DNA of 64,000 bases from Dasypus novemcinctus (Eukaryota; Chordata; Mammalia; Cingulata; Dasypodidae): NCBI RefSeq assembly GCF_030445035.2, contig NW_026688628.1, positions 620,001 through 684,000 on the forward strand. The letters run 5' to 3'. A program made the position numbers and the translations under genes. Below, one piece after another: positions 24,100 through 37,063 of the stretch (its first letter is position 1; each line of letters opens with the position of its first letter). The notes under the pieces were generated by a model that did no database searches, had not been told where the DNA came from, and was given only the letters and a program-made list of their open reading frames with translations.

Positions 24100-24800
24100 T
24101 TTTCTTAAGAGGGTCTTTTCCAAATACAGACCAATTTTCCAAAACACATCCCAGATGAGATATAGCTGCACACACAAGCACCAACAGGAATAATAAACAG
24201 AACATCAATATCAGGGGCTCCTCAAAGTCAACAGTTTCTCACATCAAAGCAAAAATGCAATGACAAAATCAACAGTTGGACCCCAAATCTGAGATCATGG
24301 ATAATGGGATGGAAACCCACCAAGTCCATATAAATCAGTTCAGATCAACTAAAAATTCAACAGTCCCCTTATCACGAGCATACCCACAGTGGCAATCCAA
24401 TGGTCCCTTCAGTATGAGCAGGCCATCAAAACCAATCCTACACTCTTCTTGGCAGGAGCAGAATGAGAAAGTCAAGTAAGCACAAATCAGGGAGAAGAAT
24501 GTATTTCACAATCTTATCTAACACAGAGAAAATCCAGCATCAAAATCACCTTCACTCAAAGCACCCAGTGCCAATGAACAGCAGAAAACCCAATCAGATC
24601 CTCCAGTTTCTGACCTCAAGGGAAATCCCTGGGCAGCTGCTAGATATAGAACTAAGGGTTCCAGAGAAACCCTGCGGTTGTCAAAAAATTGCACAGGAAT
24701 GCTAAAGGGACTGCATCCAAGAAAAACATGACTCTAGACTCTGATATCCAAAATTGTTACCCTAAGTGCAGATACAAAATAATAGAGGCAACTGCCCCAT
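24100..24800 (-). mobile_element. Possible leader of an endogenous retrovirus
   Basis: This lies directly downstream (minus strand) of the LTR and primer-binding-like site at 24.8 kb. No gag, pol or env motif was recognised, so it could be untranslated leader or unrelated DNA. Short plus-strand open frames here (24276-24479, 24463-24705) lack any recognisable domain. Confidence 0.35.
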
Positions 24801-24804
24801 CTGG

Positions 24805-25330
24805 CACCACAAAGGAGAAACAGGTCTCTCAGTGAGAATGTGATTTATTACAGGTGTGCCAGGAAATAATTGGGTCAATCTTACCTAAAGAGTTGAGAAT
24901 GAAATTGAGAGCTAGGATTTTTATAGGCAAAAAAAAAAAAAAGGAAAAGAGGAAAGGAGAAAAAAGAGAAAAGGAGAGAAAAGAGAAAAAAAAAGGGAAA
25001 AGGAAAAAGGGAAAAGGGGAGGGGAGGAGAGGAGGGGGGGAGGGGAAGGGAGGAGAGGAGAGGAGAGGGGTAGGTAAGAAGAAAAACAAGTTAAAAAAAA
25101 GCAAATGATGCCAGGGTCTTGAGGTGAGGACATGTGCAATTTTGCAGTCCTGCATTGTTTCAGCACCTTCAACCTGTCCTTGACTTCAGCAGCTAGTAAA
25201 CCATTCTTTAGATATAGTTGTGCCAAATGCTTAAGGATATCAAGCTTTGTGTCTCTGAGAAAATTCAGATTTACTGGTTCGTAAAGTGCTCCTGACACCA
25301 TTCTGTCTCCTTTTGCTTTTAAACTTTATC
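24805..25330 (-). mobile_element. Endogenous retrovirus LTR with TATA box, polyA signal and primer site
   Basis: On the minus strand there is a TATA-like GCCTATAAAAATCC (about 24931-24918), then about 75 bases on CTGTAATAAATCACATTCTC (about 24858-24839) as polyadenylation signal and R, then GAGACCTGTTTCTCCTTTG and a putative primer-binding site TGGTGCCAGATGGGGC (about 24809-24794), similar to tRNA-Leu-type sites of ERVL elements. The order fits U3-R-U5-PBS. The U3 end near 25330 is not defined. A purine/pyrimidine microsatellite fills part of U3. Confidence 0.55.
24929..25108 (+). repeat. Purine-only tract, (GGAAA/GGGA)n-like
   Basis: About 180 bases are almost wholly A and G on the plus strand, grading from A-rich to G-rich and back to A-rich. 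Both strands give long low-complexity open frames (Lys/Glu/Arg-rich or Ser/Phe/Pro-rich) that are not genes. Confidence 0.9.
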
Positions 25331-25532
25331 TTATTCCTGTAAGCACACTGAGAAGGCCTGGTAAATATCCTTCAGGGAAATAAGTGCAAAGACTAAACTT
25401 CTAAAATTAGGTTAATAGAAATCTAGCTTTATTAGTGTATTAGAAATTTCAGAGCTTCTTAAGTAAATATCTAGGAAAATATGCACTCAAATATTTAGAG
25501 AATATCTAAATTATCAACTTACAGTTGATTTA

Positions 25533-25670
25533 TTTATTTATTTTTAGATTATTTATTTATTTTTAAAAATTACATTAAAAAAATATGAAGTCCCATTCAA
25601 CCCCACCGCCCCCACCCCCCACTCCCCCCACAGCAACACTCTCTCCCATCATCATGACACATCCACTGCA
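25533..25670 (-). mobile_element. Short L1 3'-end insertion (about 138 bp)
   Basis: T-rich tail, then ATGAAGTCCCATTCAACCCC and a C-rich tract, the antisense L1 terminus. A 10-bp target-site duplication AGTTGATTTA is at 25523-25532 and 25671-25680. Confidence 0.85.
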
Positions 25671-25680
25671 AGTTGATTTA

Positions 25681-28574
25681 ATTTTAGTTTTCTTCTTTGT
25701 TTACTTGCTTTCCTAGTAAAATAATATGAAATTTGTAATAAGGACAATTTACACTGATTTTTATAACTAGATCAAATCTCTAAACTTTCTGAAATACATG
25801 AGGGAAAACACGTGACTCTACAAGTCCTTGAATTCTGGCAGGAAACATCTTTTAAAACAGTGGCAACAAGTTGGGTCTTGATTTTCTGGGGTATGTTCAA
25901 AAAGCTTATTTTCCTGCCAGATACAAAAAAAGCATTTTATGTAGTCAAGCATTCAAATGACTTGTTGAGCCTCACTTAAGAGACCTCTCTTCATATTACT
26001 GCTAAAGTCTTCCTCTTCTTTGGTCTCCTAAATTTTGGCATAGCTATATCCAACTGCATATTCCTGACAACTTGTTTTTGGTTGTTGTTAGTAGTGGTGA
26101 GTGCATGTTGGTTGTTGTGGGGTAGATGGTGAGGGGGATAAAGGGTCAAAGTAATAATTACAAGATAAAATCAGAAAATCAAAGCTTGACACATACTAGC
26201 CATTCATCTCTAATTTGACATTAAATTTAAAATATTTTATAATTAAAGTGTGGCACTGGTGGTAATCCCAACTAAATATTGCCGAGATAATTGACTAGTG
26301 TATTATGAGTTTCCTACCACATTTTAAAGGTTTTAGAGTGTGAGAACTTTCACTTCTGCCAACAGCCTCTTCATCACCTCAATTGTGATCCCCAGTTGTA
26401 ATTTCACAATTTTAAAATGATCTCTCCACCAAAGATATTTGAAAGACCATTGGATAGAAACAACATCTTGCAGTCATGCCAGTGCCATTACTTCATTTAC
26501 TTACCTGAAGTAATTGGTATACCTTGCACTTCTATGACAGAGTATTTTCAACACAGGTTTACAATCAGTTCGTGGTAAGAAAGGCAAAGATATTTGTTAA
26601 CATGTTTGGATAGAGAAAGGGGAAAAAGATAGAAATGGAGCTTCTCCTATTATGTGCAGAAGAACAGCTAAAGATATTTTATTTGGAATCAGAAAATTTG
26701 TCTTTGAATCTCTTCTCCAACAGTTTCCAGAAAATGAATTTGGGTTATTTCAGAACCACTTTCAGTTGTTTTATTTTCAATTTTCAATTGGAATAATAGT
26801 ATTTATACTGTATATCTATTATAAGGAAACACAAGAAAATAATGTCATCTGATGATGATATTTTATGGTGCATGTTATCTGAGAAATGCTCATTAATGTT
26901 GCCATTGTTTTAATCATAACTTCATTGAAGTACATTCTGAATTGTTCAATGGGTTGAGAAGGCAGAACACTTGACCTCTTTATATCATCCCACCTCCTTA
27001 CCAAAATAATATAAAACTACATTGACTTGTATATTACTTCAATATTTTTAAGGAATAATATTTGTTTTGGGTACTCATTCCATTTGACAAAAGATATAAT
27101 AATTCCATTTTTTATTTAATTCCTGTGGCCATAAACAGCTTCCTGTGAATTAAAAAGCTAAAATCATGCAGTATTTTTAAAATATATGACTATTTTTTTA
27201 GTTGAATACACTTCTTTCTTGTCCACAAAGCATATCAATCAAATGAGTATGTATAGATTTTCTTTGGAAAGTAAATATAGTAAACATTTTGAATGGATTT
27301 TACAGAACAGGCCAAAATGGAAATTTTGAAGATTTGCAACGGGTTTAAATTCAAGAATGATTTGGATTAAAATTTGTTCAGAGAAAACAAGAGGGTAGAA
27401 AATCATTTTATAAGATCAGAAAATTACATGGAATGTACAGTAGAATTATTAATCCGCTATGTCCCCTGGGGAAAGCCATGGAGGAAGTATTTATTCACCC
27501 TTATGTTTAAGAGGACTGCACCTACATGTCTCCTAAAAGGTGTTTATTAAGTCCTACTGAAGCAAATTCCTTTTCTTTCCTATGAATATGAACAGGCAGT
27601 GTCACTCAGGTTTATTGCTCATCCATTTAACATACATTTATGTGGTGACAGACACACACACACACAGTGCCATGTTCATCTCTGTAGGAAACTGACTCAT
27701 AAGAACACTCATATCACAAATTCTGAAAGGGCAGAAAGTGAACATAGCGATGCCACATCCTGAACTAAGTTCTTTTTCTTTTTCTGATTTCAACAGTTCC
27801 TGTCACCTGTGGAATTATCTCCACTCCTTGTCCCCTAAATTCAACTTGCAATAGCACTTTTCTTTTAGTATAGGATTTACGTCAAGTTATGGAAGATGGT
27901 ATTTTATGAACAATACAGAGTAATGTATTGGTGAGCAAAATTAAGCATTTTCTTGAAGAAAATAAGAATGGAGTTAGGGGCACCAAAACTGAACTAGTTC
28001 TATAGAAAGAGACATGAGATTCTAAAAAAAGGTCTTAATAGAGTACACAAAGATACCAGGAAAAGAACAGGAATAGAACTGTAATTTGAATGCATACATC
28101 TGACTTCACTCTTTTATTTAAATCTTCTAATAATGACAGCGAATGTTAAGATCATTCTGCATCTTATGATTTTAATCATTACTGCTAATTCACACTTAGA
28201 AATGTTTGTAAGCAAAGAGAACATCCTTCATGCATTATTATCAAAAGCAAAGGCTAGGAATATATGTGAATTATATAGCTAGATGCTGGATTTTCTCTAC
28301 TTTTCCACATTCTGTCACCAAGGTTTATCAGTGTATTAATGGTGTGGTTTTCTCTTCTCATCTGACAGTGAGAGAAATCTTGGGAGTTATCAGTGTAACA
28401 CTAATCCCACTTTTACTTCTAAGAGAAAACACCCTGTGATTTTTTCTCTAGCACTTGGTAACTTAGGAAACTTCTTATCTTCTTAGCCTAGCCATCCTTA
28501 CTGACAGACCCCCCAAAAATATATGATGAATGAACTCATATGGTGTGTCTTTGTGAAAAAAAAAATTACATTCT
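25681..28574. other. AT-rich stretch without recognised features
   Basis: No gene or clear repeat found apart from a short (CA)n run near 27651-27665. Open frames are all short. Confidence 0.4.
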
Positions 28575-28700
28575 GAGTCCTGACCTTTTAAATTCTGATT
28601 TACTGAGTTTGAGAGAAGACTGTGAATCTATATTTTCAATAAGTGCTTCTAAATAATTATGTTATTAGACCACAGATTAACCTTGGAGACAAGCTTAAAT
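28575..28700 (+). mobile_element. Possible MER5-type DNA transposon remnant
   Basis: AAATTCTGATTTACTGAGTT followed by GTGAATCTATATTTTCAATA and a GTTATTAGACCACAG segment parallels the middle of MER5 (hAT-Charlie) elements. It is weak and diverged. Confidence 0.4.
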
Positions 28701-30970
28701 AGACAGGTGGAATATGTATTTGCCTACTTGGCTGGTTTGATAATGAACTATTTACTCCATTCTGGAGATTTGGATGAATGCCAAAAGTGCACTGCCTGCA
28801 CACCCCCTATGACTTATACCATTATAATAGAAAGCTACTTTTGCAGTGGGTTTGCACCAAGTAATGGATCACCAGTTTTCACAAATCAAGAATGCAGCTG
28901 GAAGTATTAATAAAGTGTAGTATGTACAGATCACCTGGAAGACACCTTTATTAAACGAAGTTAGGTTTGCTAGCTTGACCCATGAGGAAGCATGGAACTT
29001 GTCCATAAAAGGGAGTTAGAGTAGGCTTGCTTTATGGTTTTTCCTTATGCTGGATATCTTTAAGGAGGGCTTAAGAAAGCAGGGCTTATTTTCTATATGG
29101 CTGATGAAGAAATGGGGAAATTTAATGACTATCAAGACTTTTAGCTAGGAAATGGGAGGAGTCAAGTGGCATTAAAGTTGTCCTTTGTAAAGAATCATGG
29201 CCATACATTAACCAAGAGAGAGCAATGTCAGAGGAATTGTTGAAATCAAGATTATCAAGCACCACCTCAGACCTAAAAAAAATTCCAGTTTGGGCAGTAA
29301 TCTGTAGAAACTCTTCCAGGATATGCTGATATACCCAGAGATTGAGAATCACAGTCTTAGTCTAATCTCCAATAGTCAAAAACATGCACAGAAAACTCCA
29401 CCAACATAATATTAAGAATTGTCTTCCCCACTAGTTCTGGTGAATGGTTTCACTTTTCATTTGATATAAAAAAGAGACTATGTCTTCTCTAAGGTCTAGA
29501 CTACAGAGATGACATAAGGCCTTGTGGAGAAATGTGGAAGAATTTCAAAGGCAACTAACTGTGTTACTATTATTCCATCACATTGGATCATCAACTTTTT
29601 GAGGGGGAAGAAGGATAGAAAACATGATCCTATGTGATTTTGAGATACTTGATACAATAGTACTTTGAAAAGGAATATGGGGAGAATTTTTCTTTTCATT
29701 TCTTTTGGTCAAATCACCTCTACTCTTGAAGAACAACTCTCACTCTTAACTCTCTTCAACTTTCCATTCTTAAAATCAATCCTCTTTGTTCGTAACTTGG
29801 TGAAGATACTTTCTCAAGAGACTGTAAATTTGAAGAAAGTTTTATACCATCAGAATTATTTGTAATGGGCATGGAAAAGAACAATAATAAAATATACCTA
29901 AGTGGCTTGTAAATTATTTTGGATTGTTTGGAGTTGTGAAGTAGACATTCCTATATTTTTTCTCCAAAGCTCCCTCAGCAGTTCCAACTCCTATGCCTTG
30001 GATAATTTTCCAGATGCTTAATAGTTCAAATTACCCCTGTCATCTTGTGAGATGTGAGTGTTTGGGCACCCACAATATTGTTCCAGACACATAATTACAA
30101 TTTGTGATTCATGCTAAGAAAGGGATTATGTTGGTAATTGAGCCTAAAATGTAGGTCTCCTTAGAAATGGAGGGAAGAGACTGAAACTGAATAGAAGTCA
30201 GCCAGGCACAGAAAATATGTACTGCAGAGTACTCCCTTGGATTATTTTAGTAATAGGTGAAATGTGTCATATTAGTGCAGTTTAATGTGAATTTCCTTTA
30301 AGAGGAATGAGCTTGAATATCTTTTCTCATATTTAGGGGTGTGGGAGCCAGGAGATCAGGATGTATCCACTTAAATGAAACACAGCCTGAAGCACATAGC
30401 TGCCTGGCACAACCTGTGCACTCTCTAGTTAAATTGTAAAGGTCTACTGCAAACTTTAATCTTTTCAAGGCTATATACTCCCTTTCTATGAAAACATCAC
30501 CAAACAGTCCATTTGTGTGTGCCATGTACCTTTTGCAGAATGGATGGTATTGGGAATTCTCATACAATGAGTTACATAATATTCACTCCTCATCAGTAGA
30601 AATCATCCAGAGAAGAGCTACAAAAATAAGACAACATCCAAAAACATGGTATATTGGAGTGAGAAACTGAACTGAGATGTGTTTGTAGGCCTAACTGAGG
30701 ACTATGAGGTGGAAATCATTTTCACTTGCAAAGCCCTGTGTAAATAGATTGAGTAGGAATGTGATCAGTGACAAGAGCCCATTTCCACCAAGAAGATTAT
30801 CTTTATAATAACAAAATCTGTGTATGTGATGAATAATGGGGTGAGGTCTTCTTGCCTAATGGACATCAGTCGAAGACTAAGAGATTTGCTCACAAAGTAG
30901 CACATACCACCAGGAAAAGTTCTCCTTCATTAACCTATTAATGTGGTGGAAATACAGCCCACAACCTTCT
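28701..30970. other. Stretch without recognised gene
   Basis: No exon, RNA gene or identified repeat. The 83-codon open frame at 28659-28910 lacks any recognised domain. Confidence 0.4.
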
Positions 30971-30974
30971 GATG

Positions 30975-31140
30975 CATCACAAGTGGAGTCCAAGAACCAG
31001 CAGGATCAGCCTCACCTAGGATCTCATCAGAAATTCAGACTTTAGGACCCCATCCCACACCTTCTGATTTGAAATCTATGTTTTACAGGATTGAGGTATG
31101 ATTTGTTTGCACAGTAAAGCTTAGGAGTCAGTGGTCTAAT
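30975..31140 (-). mobile_element. MER5A-like hAT-Charlie MITE
   Basis: Plus-strand text AGGATCAGCCTCACCTAGGA, ATCAGAAATTCAGACTTTAG, CATCCCACACCTTCTGATTT and GCACAGTAAAGCTTAGGAGT follows the order of antisense MER5A (a CATCACCTGGGA-type block, AGAAATGCAGA-type block, CTGAATC-type block, and terminal AAAGTTTGAGAAGCA-type end). It is a non-autonomous DNA transposon of the placental ancestor, inactive. Confidence 0.8.
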
Positions 31141-31270
31141 GGACCAAGGAGTAAATAAGGCCATAATTGGTCAGAGGTAAGAGAGTTTAGAAGTGAGAAG
31201 AAGTTTTGAAAGAGGACAAAAGTTCTTAGACATTACAATCATTAAGAACTATATAAAAGATAGATTGTCA

Positions 31271-32180
31271 GAGGCGGGGCAAGATGGTGTCTGAGTGAGT
31301 GTACCTTACAGTCTCTCCTGCAAAGAAGTGGCTGGGCAGCATTGGAAATTCTTCAGGACCAGGCTGTTTTGGGATTTTACTGGGCAGGAAGTGTCTGGAC
31401 ATCGATCTGGTGGGATGCTGACAGAGAAGGTTCACGTAAAAGTGTCCTGGTTGCTAATATTGCATTATCTCCTAGTCTTTTCTTATCTTTTTTTTTCCTC
31501 TTTTCCCTCTTTTTCTCCTTATTTTATGTTATCTTGATAATACATTAAGTGCAGCAGGGAATACCTCACATTTGCTGGGTTTCCTCATCCTCCACTGCCT
31601 CATTTCTGTGTGAATTGATTTCGGCCACCTACACTATCCCTTTTCACCCACATCTTGATATCCTCCATCATCTACTGTCTCTCCTATATTCCACCTCCCT
31701 TTCTTTGGTCCCCAAATTGTCTAACATTTAATTTCTAATACCTTTGTTTTCTTTTCTGTCTTTTATCCACTGTTGATACTATTGTCTTTCTTTTCTCTTT
31801 CCCTCCCACATGAAAACACTCACTTTTTAATTCATACTATATTCCTCTCATATTCAGTTGACTACCTCATTATAGGTGCTCTACTTACTGCTATAACTTA
31901 CACAACTTACATGAGTCTAATACCAATCCTCCCAGATCTCATATTGTTGCTCTGGTAACATTTATTACCAATACTACTTTACACATTTTCCTTTTTTGCA
32001 CAATTGCCTTTCACTGTCCCTAATATTTTCCTTCAAAGTGAACTCAGCCAGCAACAAGAAATTAGAATAAGAAGAACAAAGTGACAAAGAGAAGAGATAA
32101 CACTTACACAAGAACAACAGCTAATTAATCCCCAAGACTAGACAAAGAAACTAAGGACTGGTTAAATCTGTCAAGATAAA
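31271..32180 (+). promoter_or_regulatory. L1 5' UTR, shorter than in the 17-kb copy
   Basis: The first 170 bases match the start of the L1 at 17187, including a CAAGATGG core expected to bind YY1 in L1 promoters. At about 31440 the text jumps to CCTGGTTGCTAATATTGC, which in the copy at 61.7-64 kb lies close to the pyrimidine tract. About 0.9 kb present in the 17-kb copy, including its minisatellite, is absent. The remainder (31470-32180) is pyrimidine-rich, then leads to ORF1. Confidence 0.75.
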
Positions 32181-33118
32181 ATGATGAACAAACAGCAACA
32201 AAAATCTACAAACCAAACCAGTAATCAGGAAAACATGGCTAAATCCCTTCAGACAAGTAATTAAAGATCTCAGGACATATATCAATGACAAAATTAATGA
32301 AGTAAGGGAAGAGTTTAACAATATGAAGAAAACATTTGGAGAGGAAATTGCAGACATATGCAAAAAGATAACAGATATGATGGGAATGAACACCACAGTT
32401 CAAGAAATCAAAAATAAACTTGCAGCAAATAGCAGGAGATTAGAAGAGGCAGAGGAGAGAATTAGTGTTGTGGAAGACAGTACATCAGAAATCAAACAGA
32501 TAATAGAATTGATTGATAAAAAGACAGAAAAAATCCAGCTAGGACTTAGGGACAGGAATGACAATGCAAACCGCACAAACATACATATTATAGGCATCCC
32601 AGAAGGAGAGGAGAAGGGAAAGGGGTCAGAAGGGGTGTTACAGGAAATAATGGCTGAAAAATTCCCAAAATCTACTGTGAAAGACAGATATACATATCCA
32701 AGAAGCACAACGTACCACAAACATCATAAACCCCAACAGGCCCACCCCAAGACATATACTTGTCAAATTATCTGATGTTCAAGACAAAGAGAAAATTCTA
32801 AAAGCAGCAAGAGAAAAGAAAACCATCACATACAAGGGAGGCTCCATAAGATTAAGTGCTGATTTCTCATCTGAAACCATGGAGGCAAGAAGGCAGTGGT
32901 ATGATATGGTCAAGGTACTAAAAGAAAAAAAAGTCCAACCATGAATACTCTACCCAGCTAAACTAGCATTCAAAAATGATGGAGAGTTCAAAATATTCAC
33001 AGATAAACAGAAATTGAAACAGTATGTCAAAAGGAAACCTCCCCTTCAAGAAACATTAAAGGGAGTTCTGCAAGAAGAAAGGAAAAAACAGGACAGGCAG
33101 AGTTGGAGGAGAGTTTAA
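32181..33118 (+). pseudogene. L1 ORF1p pseudogene (RNA-binding chaperone)
   Basis: L1 ORF1p is the trimeric nucleic-acid chaperone that coats L1 RNA. The start ATG at 32181 gives MMNKQQQKSTNQ, with a stop (TAA) 27 codons on, before the coiled coil. The coiled-coil frame (EEAEERISVVEDSTSEIKQI) stays open from 32323 to the RRM (NIHIIGIPEGEEKGKG). A one-base shift near 32670 moves the C-terminal domain to another frame, where DVQDKEKILKAAREKKT and SADFSSETMEARRQW are seen. A TGA follows KVQP near 32943, then LAFKNDGEFKIFTD and a terminal TAA at 33116. Compared with the copy at 62947-61988, a short stretch after codon 18 is missing. Confidence 0.92.
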
Positions 33119-33194
33119 GAGCAATAAAATAAGAAAAAAGAGAAGAAAAAACAAACAAACAAAATATGACCACAAACACAAGTCCAATCAAAAT

Positions 33195-36100
33195 ATAGCG
33201 AACATAAATAATTCCATGAAAGGAATAACACTGAATGTCAACGGATTAAACTCACCTATAAAAAAGATTCAGACTGAGACATTGGATAAGGAAATATGAC
33301 CCACCTACATGCTGTCTACAAGAGACACATCTTAGACCCAGAGATTCATGGAGGCTGAAAGTGAATTGTTGAAAAACAATCTTACCAGCAAACAATAACC
33401 AAAAAAAGGCAAGAGTAGCATATTAATATCAGTCAAAATAGATTTAAATGCAAAACAATTGTGAGAGACAAAGAAGGAGACTACATATTAGTGAAAGGGA
33501 CAATGTCTCAAGAAGAACAAACAATCATAAATATTTATGCTCCTAACAAGGGGGCCTCCAAATACATGAGGCAAACACTGGAAAAATTAAGTGAAAGAAT
33601 GCACGCATCTACAATTAGAGTGGGAGATTTTAATACACCACTATCAACTCTGGACAGAACATCTCAAAAGAGAATCACTAAAGAAACAAAATATTTGAAC
33701 AGTGTATTAGAGAAGTTGCATCTAATAGACATATACAGATCATTACACCCAAATACAGCAGCATATACATTTTTCTCAAGAGCACATGGATCATTCTCCA
33801 AGATAGACCATATGCTAGGCCACAAAGAAAGGCTTAATGAATTCAGAAAAATCGAAATCATACAAAATGATATCTCTGACCACAGTGGAGTGAAGCTGGA
33901 AATCTGCTAGGGCCAGAGGCTCTGATTTCACACCAAGATATTGAAATTAAACAGCACACTCTTAGAAAAACAGTGGGTCAAAGAGGAAATCTCAAAAGAA
34001 ATCAATAACTACCTTGAAACAAATGATAATGATAACACAACATACCAAAATTTATGGGATACAGCAAAAGCAGTACTGAGAGGGACATTTACAGCCATAA
34101 ATTCATACATCAAAAAAGAAGAAAGAGCAAAAATTGAAGAACTAACTGCACATTTGGAGGAATTATTAAAAAAAAAACAAGTAATATCACAGGAAGAAGA
34201 AAGAAAGAAATAACAAAGATAAGAGCAGAACTAAAGGAAATAGAATATAAGAAAGCCCTTGAAAAGATAAACAAGACCAAGAGCTGCTTTTTTGAGAAGA
34301 TCAATAAAATTGACAAACCTTTAGCGAGACTAACAAAGAAAAAAGGAGAGAAGATGCAAAAACACAAAATAAGAAATGAGAAAGGAGATATCACCACTTA
34401 CCCCACAGAAATAAAGACTATCATAACAGGATACTTTGAAAAACTACATTTCAACAAAAATGACAATTCAGAGGAAATGGACAAATTCCTAGAAACACAT
34501 AAGCAGCCAACATTGATGAAAGAAGAAATTGATGATCTCAACAAACCAATCACAAGTAAAGAGATAGAATCAGTCATCAAAAACCTCCCAACTAAGAAGA
34601 GCCCAGGGCCAGATGGCTTCACAGGTGAATTCTACAAAACATTCTGGAAAAAACTAACACCAGTCATGCTGAAACTCTTCCAAAACTTCAAAACAGAAGG
34701 AACATTGCCTAACTCATTCTATGATGCCAACATTACCCTAGTACCAAAGCCAAACAAAGACACAACCAAAAAGGAAAATTACAGGGCAATATCTCTAATG
34801 AACCTAGACACAAAAATGCTTAACAAAATACTTGCTAATCGTATTCAACAACACATTAAAAGAATTATACATGACGACCAAGTGGGATTCATTCCAGGTA
34901 TGCAAGGATGGTTCAACATAAGAAAATCAATCAATGTAATACACCATATAAACAGATTGAAGGACAAAAATCACATGCTTATATCTATAGATGCAGAAAA
35001 AGCTTTTGACAAAATACAGCACCATTTCTTGATAAAAACACTCCAAAAGATTGGAATACAAGGCAATTTTTTTAACATGATAAAGAGTATATATGAAAAA
35101 CCTACAGCCAACATTGTTTACAATGGAGAAATCCTAAAATCCTTCCCTCTAAAGTCAGGAAAAAGACAAGGATGCCCACTGTCTCCTCTTCTATTTAACA
35201 TTGTCTTAGAAGTACTTGCTCGAGCACTGAAGCAAGAACCAGGTATAAAAGGCATTCAAATTGGAAAGGAAGAACTCAAAATTTCATTATTTGCAGATGA
35301 CATGATCCTATACATAGAAAACCCTGAGAGGTCTACAACAAAGTTTCTAGAACTCATAAATGAGTTCAGTAAAGTCACAGGTTATAAGATCAATGCACAA
35401 AAGTAAGTAGTATTTCTGTACACCAATAATGAGCAAGAGCAGGAGGAAATAAAAAAACAAATACCATTTACAATAGTAAATTAAAAAATCAAATATTTAG
35501 GAATAAATTTAACTAAAGATGTAAAAAACTTATACACTATAAACTACACAAGACTGTTCAAGGAAATCAAAGAAGACCTAAATAAATGGAAGAATATTCC
35601 CTGTTCATGGATAGGAAGACTAAATATTATTAAGATGTCTATCCTACCAAAACTGATCTACACATTCAATTCAATCCCAATAAAAATCAACACAGCCTTC
35701 TTTAAGGAACTAGAAAAACTCACTATGAAATTTATTTGGAAAGGAAAGAGGCCCCAAATAGCCAAAGACATTTTGAGAAAGAAAAATGAAATTGGAGGAA
35801 TCACACTACCTGACTTGACATTTTGAGAAAGAAAAATGAAATTGGAGGAATCACACTACCTGACTTCAACACATACCACGAAGCTACAGTACTGAAAACA
35901 GCATGGTATCGGCATAAGGAGAGACACATAGACCAATGGAATTGAATCAAAAGTTCTGATGTAGAACCTTATATATATAGCCATATAATATTCACTAAAG
36001 CCACCAAACCCTCTCAACTGGGAGAGAATGGCCTATTTAACAAATGGTGCCTGGAGAACTGGATATCCATATGTAGAAGAATGAAAGAGGATTACCATCT

Positions 36101-37063
36101 CACACCTTATACAAAGATTAACTCTAGATGGATCAAAGACCTAAATATAAGAGCCAAGACCATAAAGACTTTGGAAAGCAGTGTAAGGAAACATCCACAA
36201 GACCTTGTAATTGGAAACGTCTTCATGAACATCACACCAAAAGCACGAGCAGCAAAAGAAGAAATAGATAAATGGGACTTCCTCAAAATTAAAGCCTTCT
36301 GCACCTCAAAGGAGTTTGTCAAGAAAGTAAAAAGGGTGCCTACACGATGGGAGAAAATATTTGGCAAGCATATATCTGATAAGAGACTTATAGCTTGCAA
36401 ATATAAAGAACTCCTATATCTTGAAAATAAAAAGATAAACAACCCATTTAAAAAATGGGAAAAAGATCTAAGCAGACACTTCTCCAAAGAAGAAATACAA
36501 ATGGCTAAAAAGTATATGAAAAAATGCTCCAAATCTTTAGCTATCAGGGAAATGCAAATCAAAACTAAAATGAGATACCATCTTACTCCCATAAGATTGG
36601 CAGCTTTGAAAAAAACAGAAGAATACAAATACTGGAGAGAATGTGAAGAAATGGGAACAGTCATCCACTGCTGGTGGGAATGCAGAAGGATCCAACCATT
36701 CTGGAGGACAGTTTGGCAGTTTATCAAAAAACTAACCATGGATTTGCCATATGACCCAGCAATTCCACAGCTGGGTATATACCCAGCAGAGCTGAAAAAA
36801 AAAGGACACAAACCAATATATGCACACCAATGTTCATAGCAGCATTGTTCACTATCGCCAAAAGTTGGAATCAACCCAAATGCCCATCAACAGATGAGTG
36901 GATCAAAAAAATGTGGTATATACATACAATGGAATACTACTCGGCTTTCAGAACAAATACACTACAAACACACATGATAGCATGGATAAATCTTGAGAAC
37001 CTTATGTTGATTGAAGCAACCCAGGCATTGAAAGACAAATACTACATGACCTCAATGATATGA
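33195..37063 (+). pseudogene. L1 ORF2p pseudogene (endonuclease and reverse transcriptase)
   Basis: ORF2p nicks target DNA and copies L1 RNA. The start codon is ATA at 33195 where the copy at 61916 has ATG. The endonuclease domain begins NINNSMKGITLNVNGL, continues out of frame past LLKNN, and resumes in the open block 33461-33910 (YAPNKGASKY, VGDFNTPLSTLD, SDHSG). The RT domain is in the 350-codon open block 34354-35406, with [28 protein letters not shown] and the catalytic FADD at 35290-35301. A stop (TAA) at 35404 and a 50-bp tandem duplication (35771-35870) break the next part. The C-terminal block 36081-36839 holds the cysteine-rich HCWWECRRIQPFW motif. The final block ends KDKYYMTSMI with a stop at 37061-37063. 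At least six frame disruptions are present. The long antisense open frame at 36874-36107 is a shadow. Confidence 0.95.
35771..35870 (+). repeat. 50-bp tandem duplication within L1 ORF2
   Basis: The unit starting TTTTGAGAAAGAAAAATGAA (35771-35820) is repeated immediately at 35821-35870, identical for the first 46 bases. As 50 is not a multiple of three it shifts the ORF2 frame. Confidence 0.97.

Noticed and set aside
24829-25301. Open frames on both strands rich in Lys/Glu or Ser/Phe/Pro
   Set aside because: They are translations of the purine microsatellite inside an LTR.
28659-28910. 83-codon open frame considered as a small gene
   Set aside because: No recognisable domain, conserved motif, splice site or promoter; partly overlaps a MER5-like remnant.
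36107-36874. 255-codon antisense open frame
   Set aside because: Exact shadow of the L1 ORF2 C-terminal block on the plus strand.
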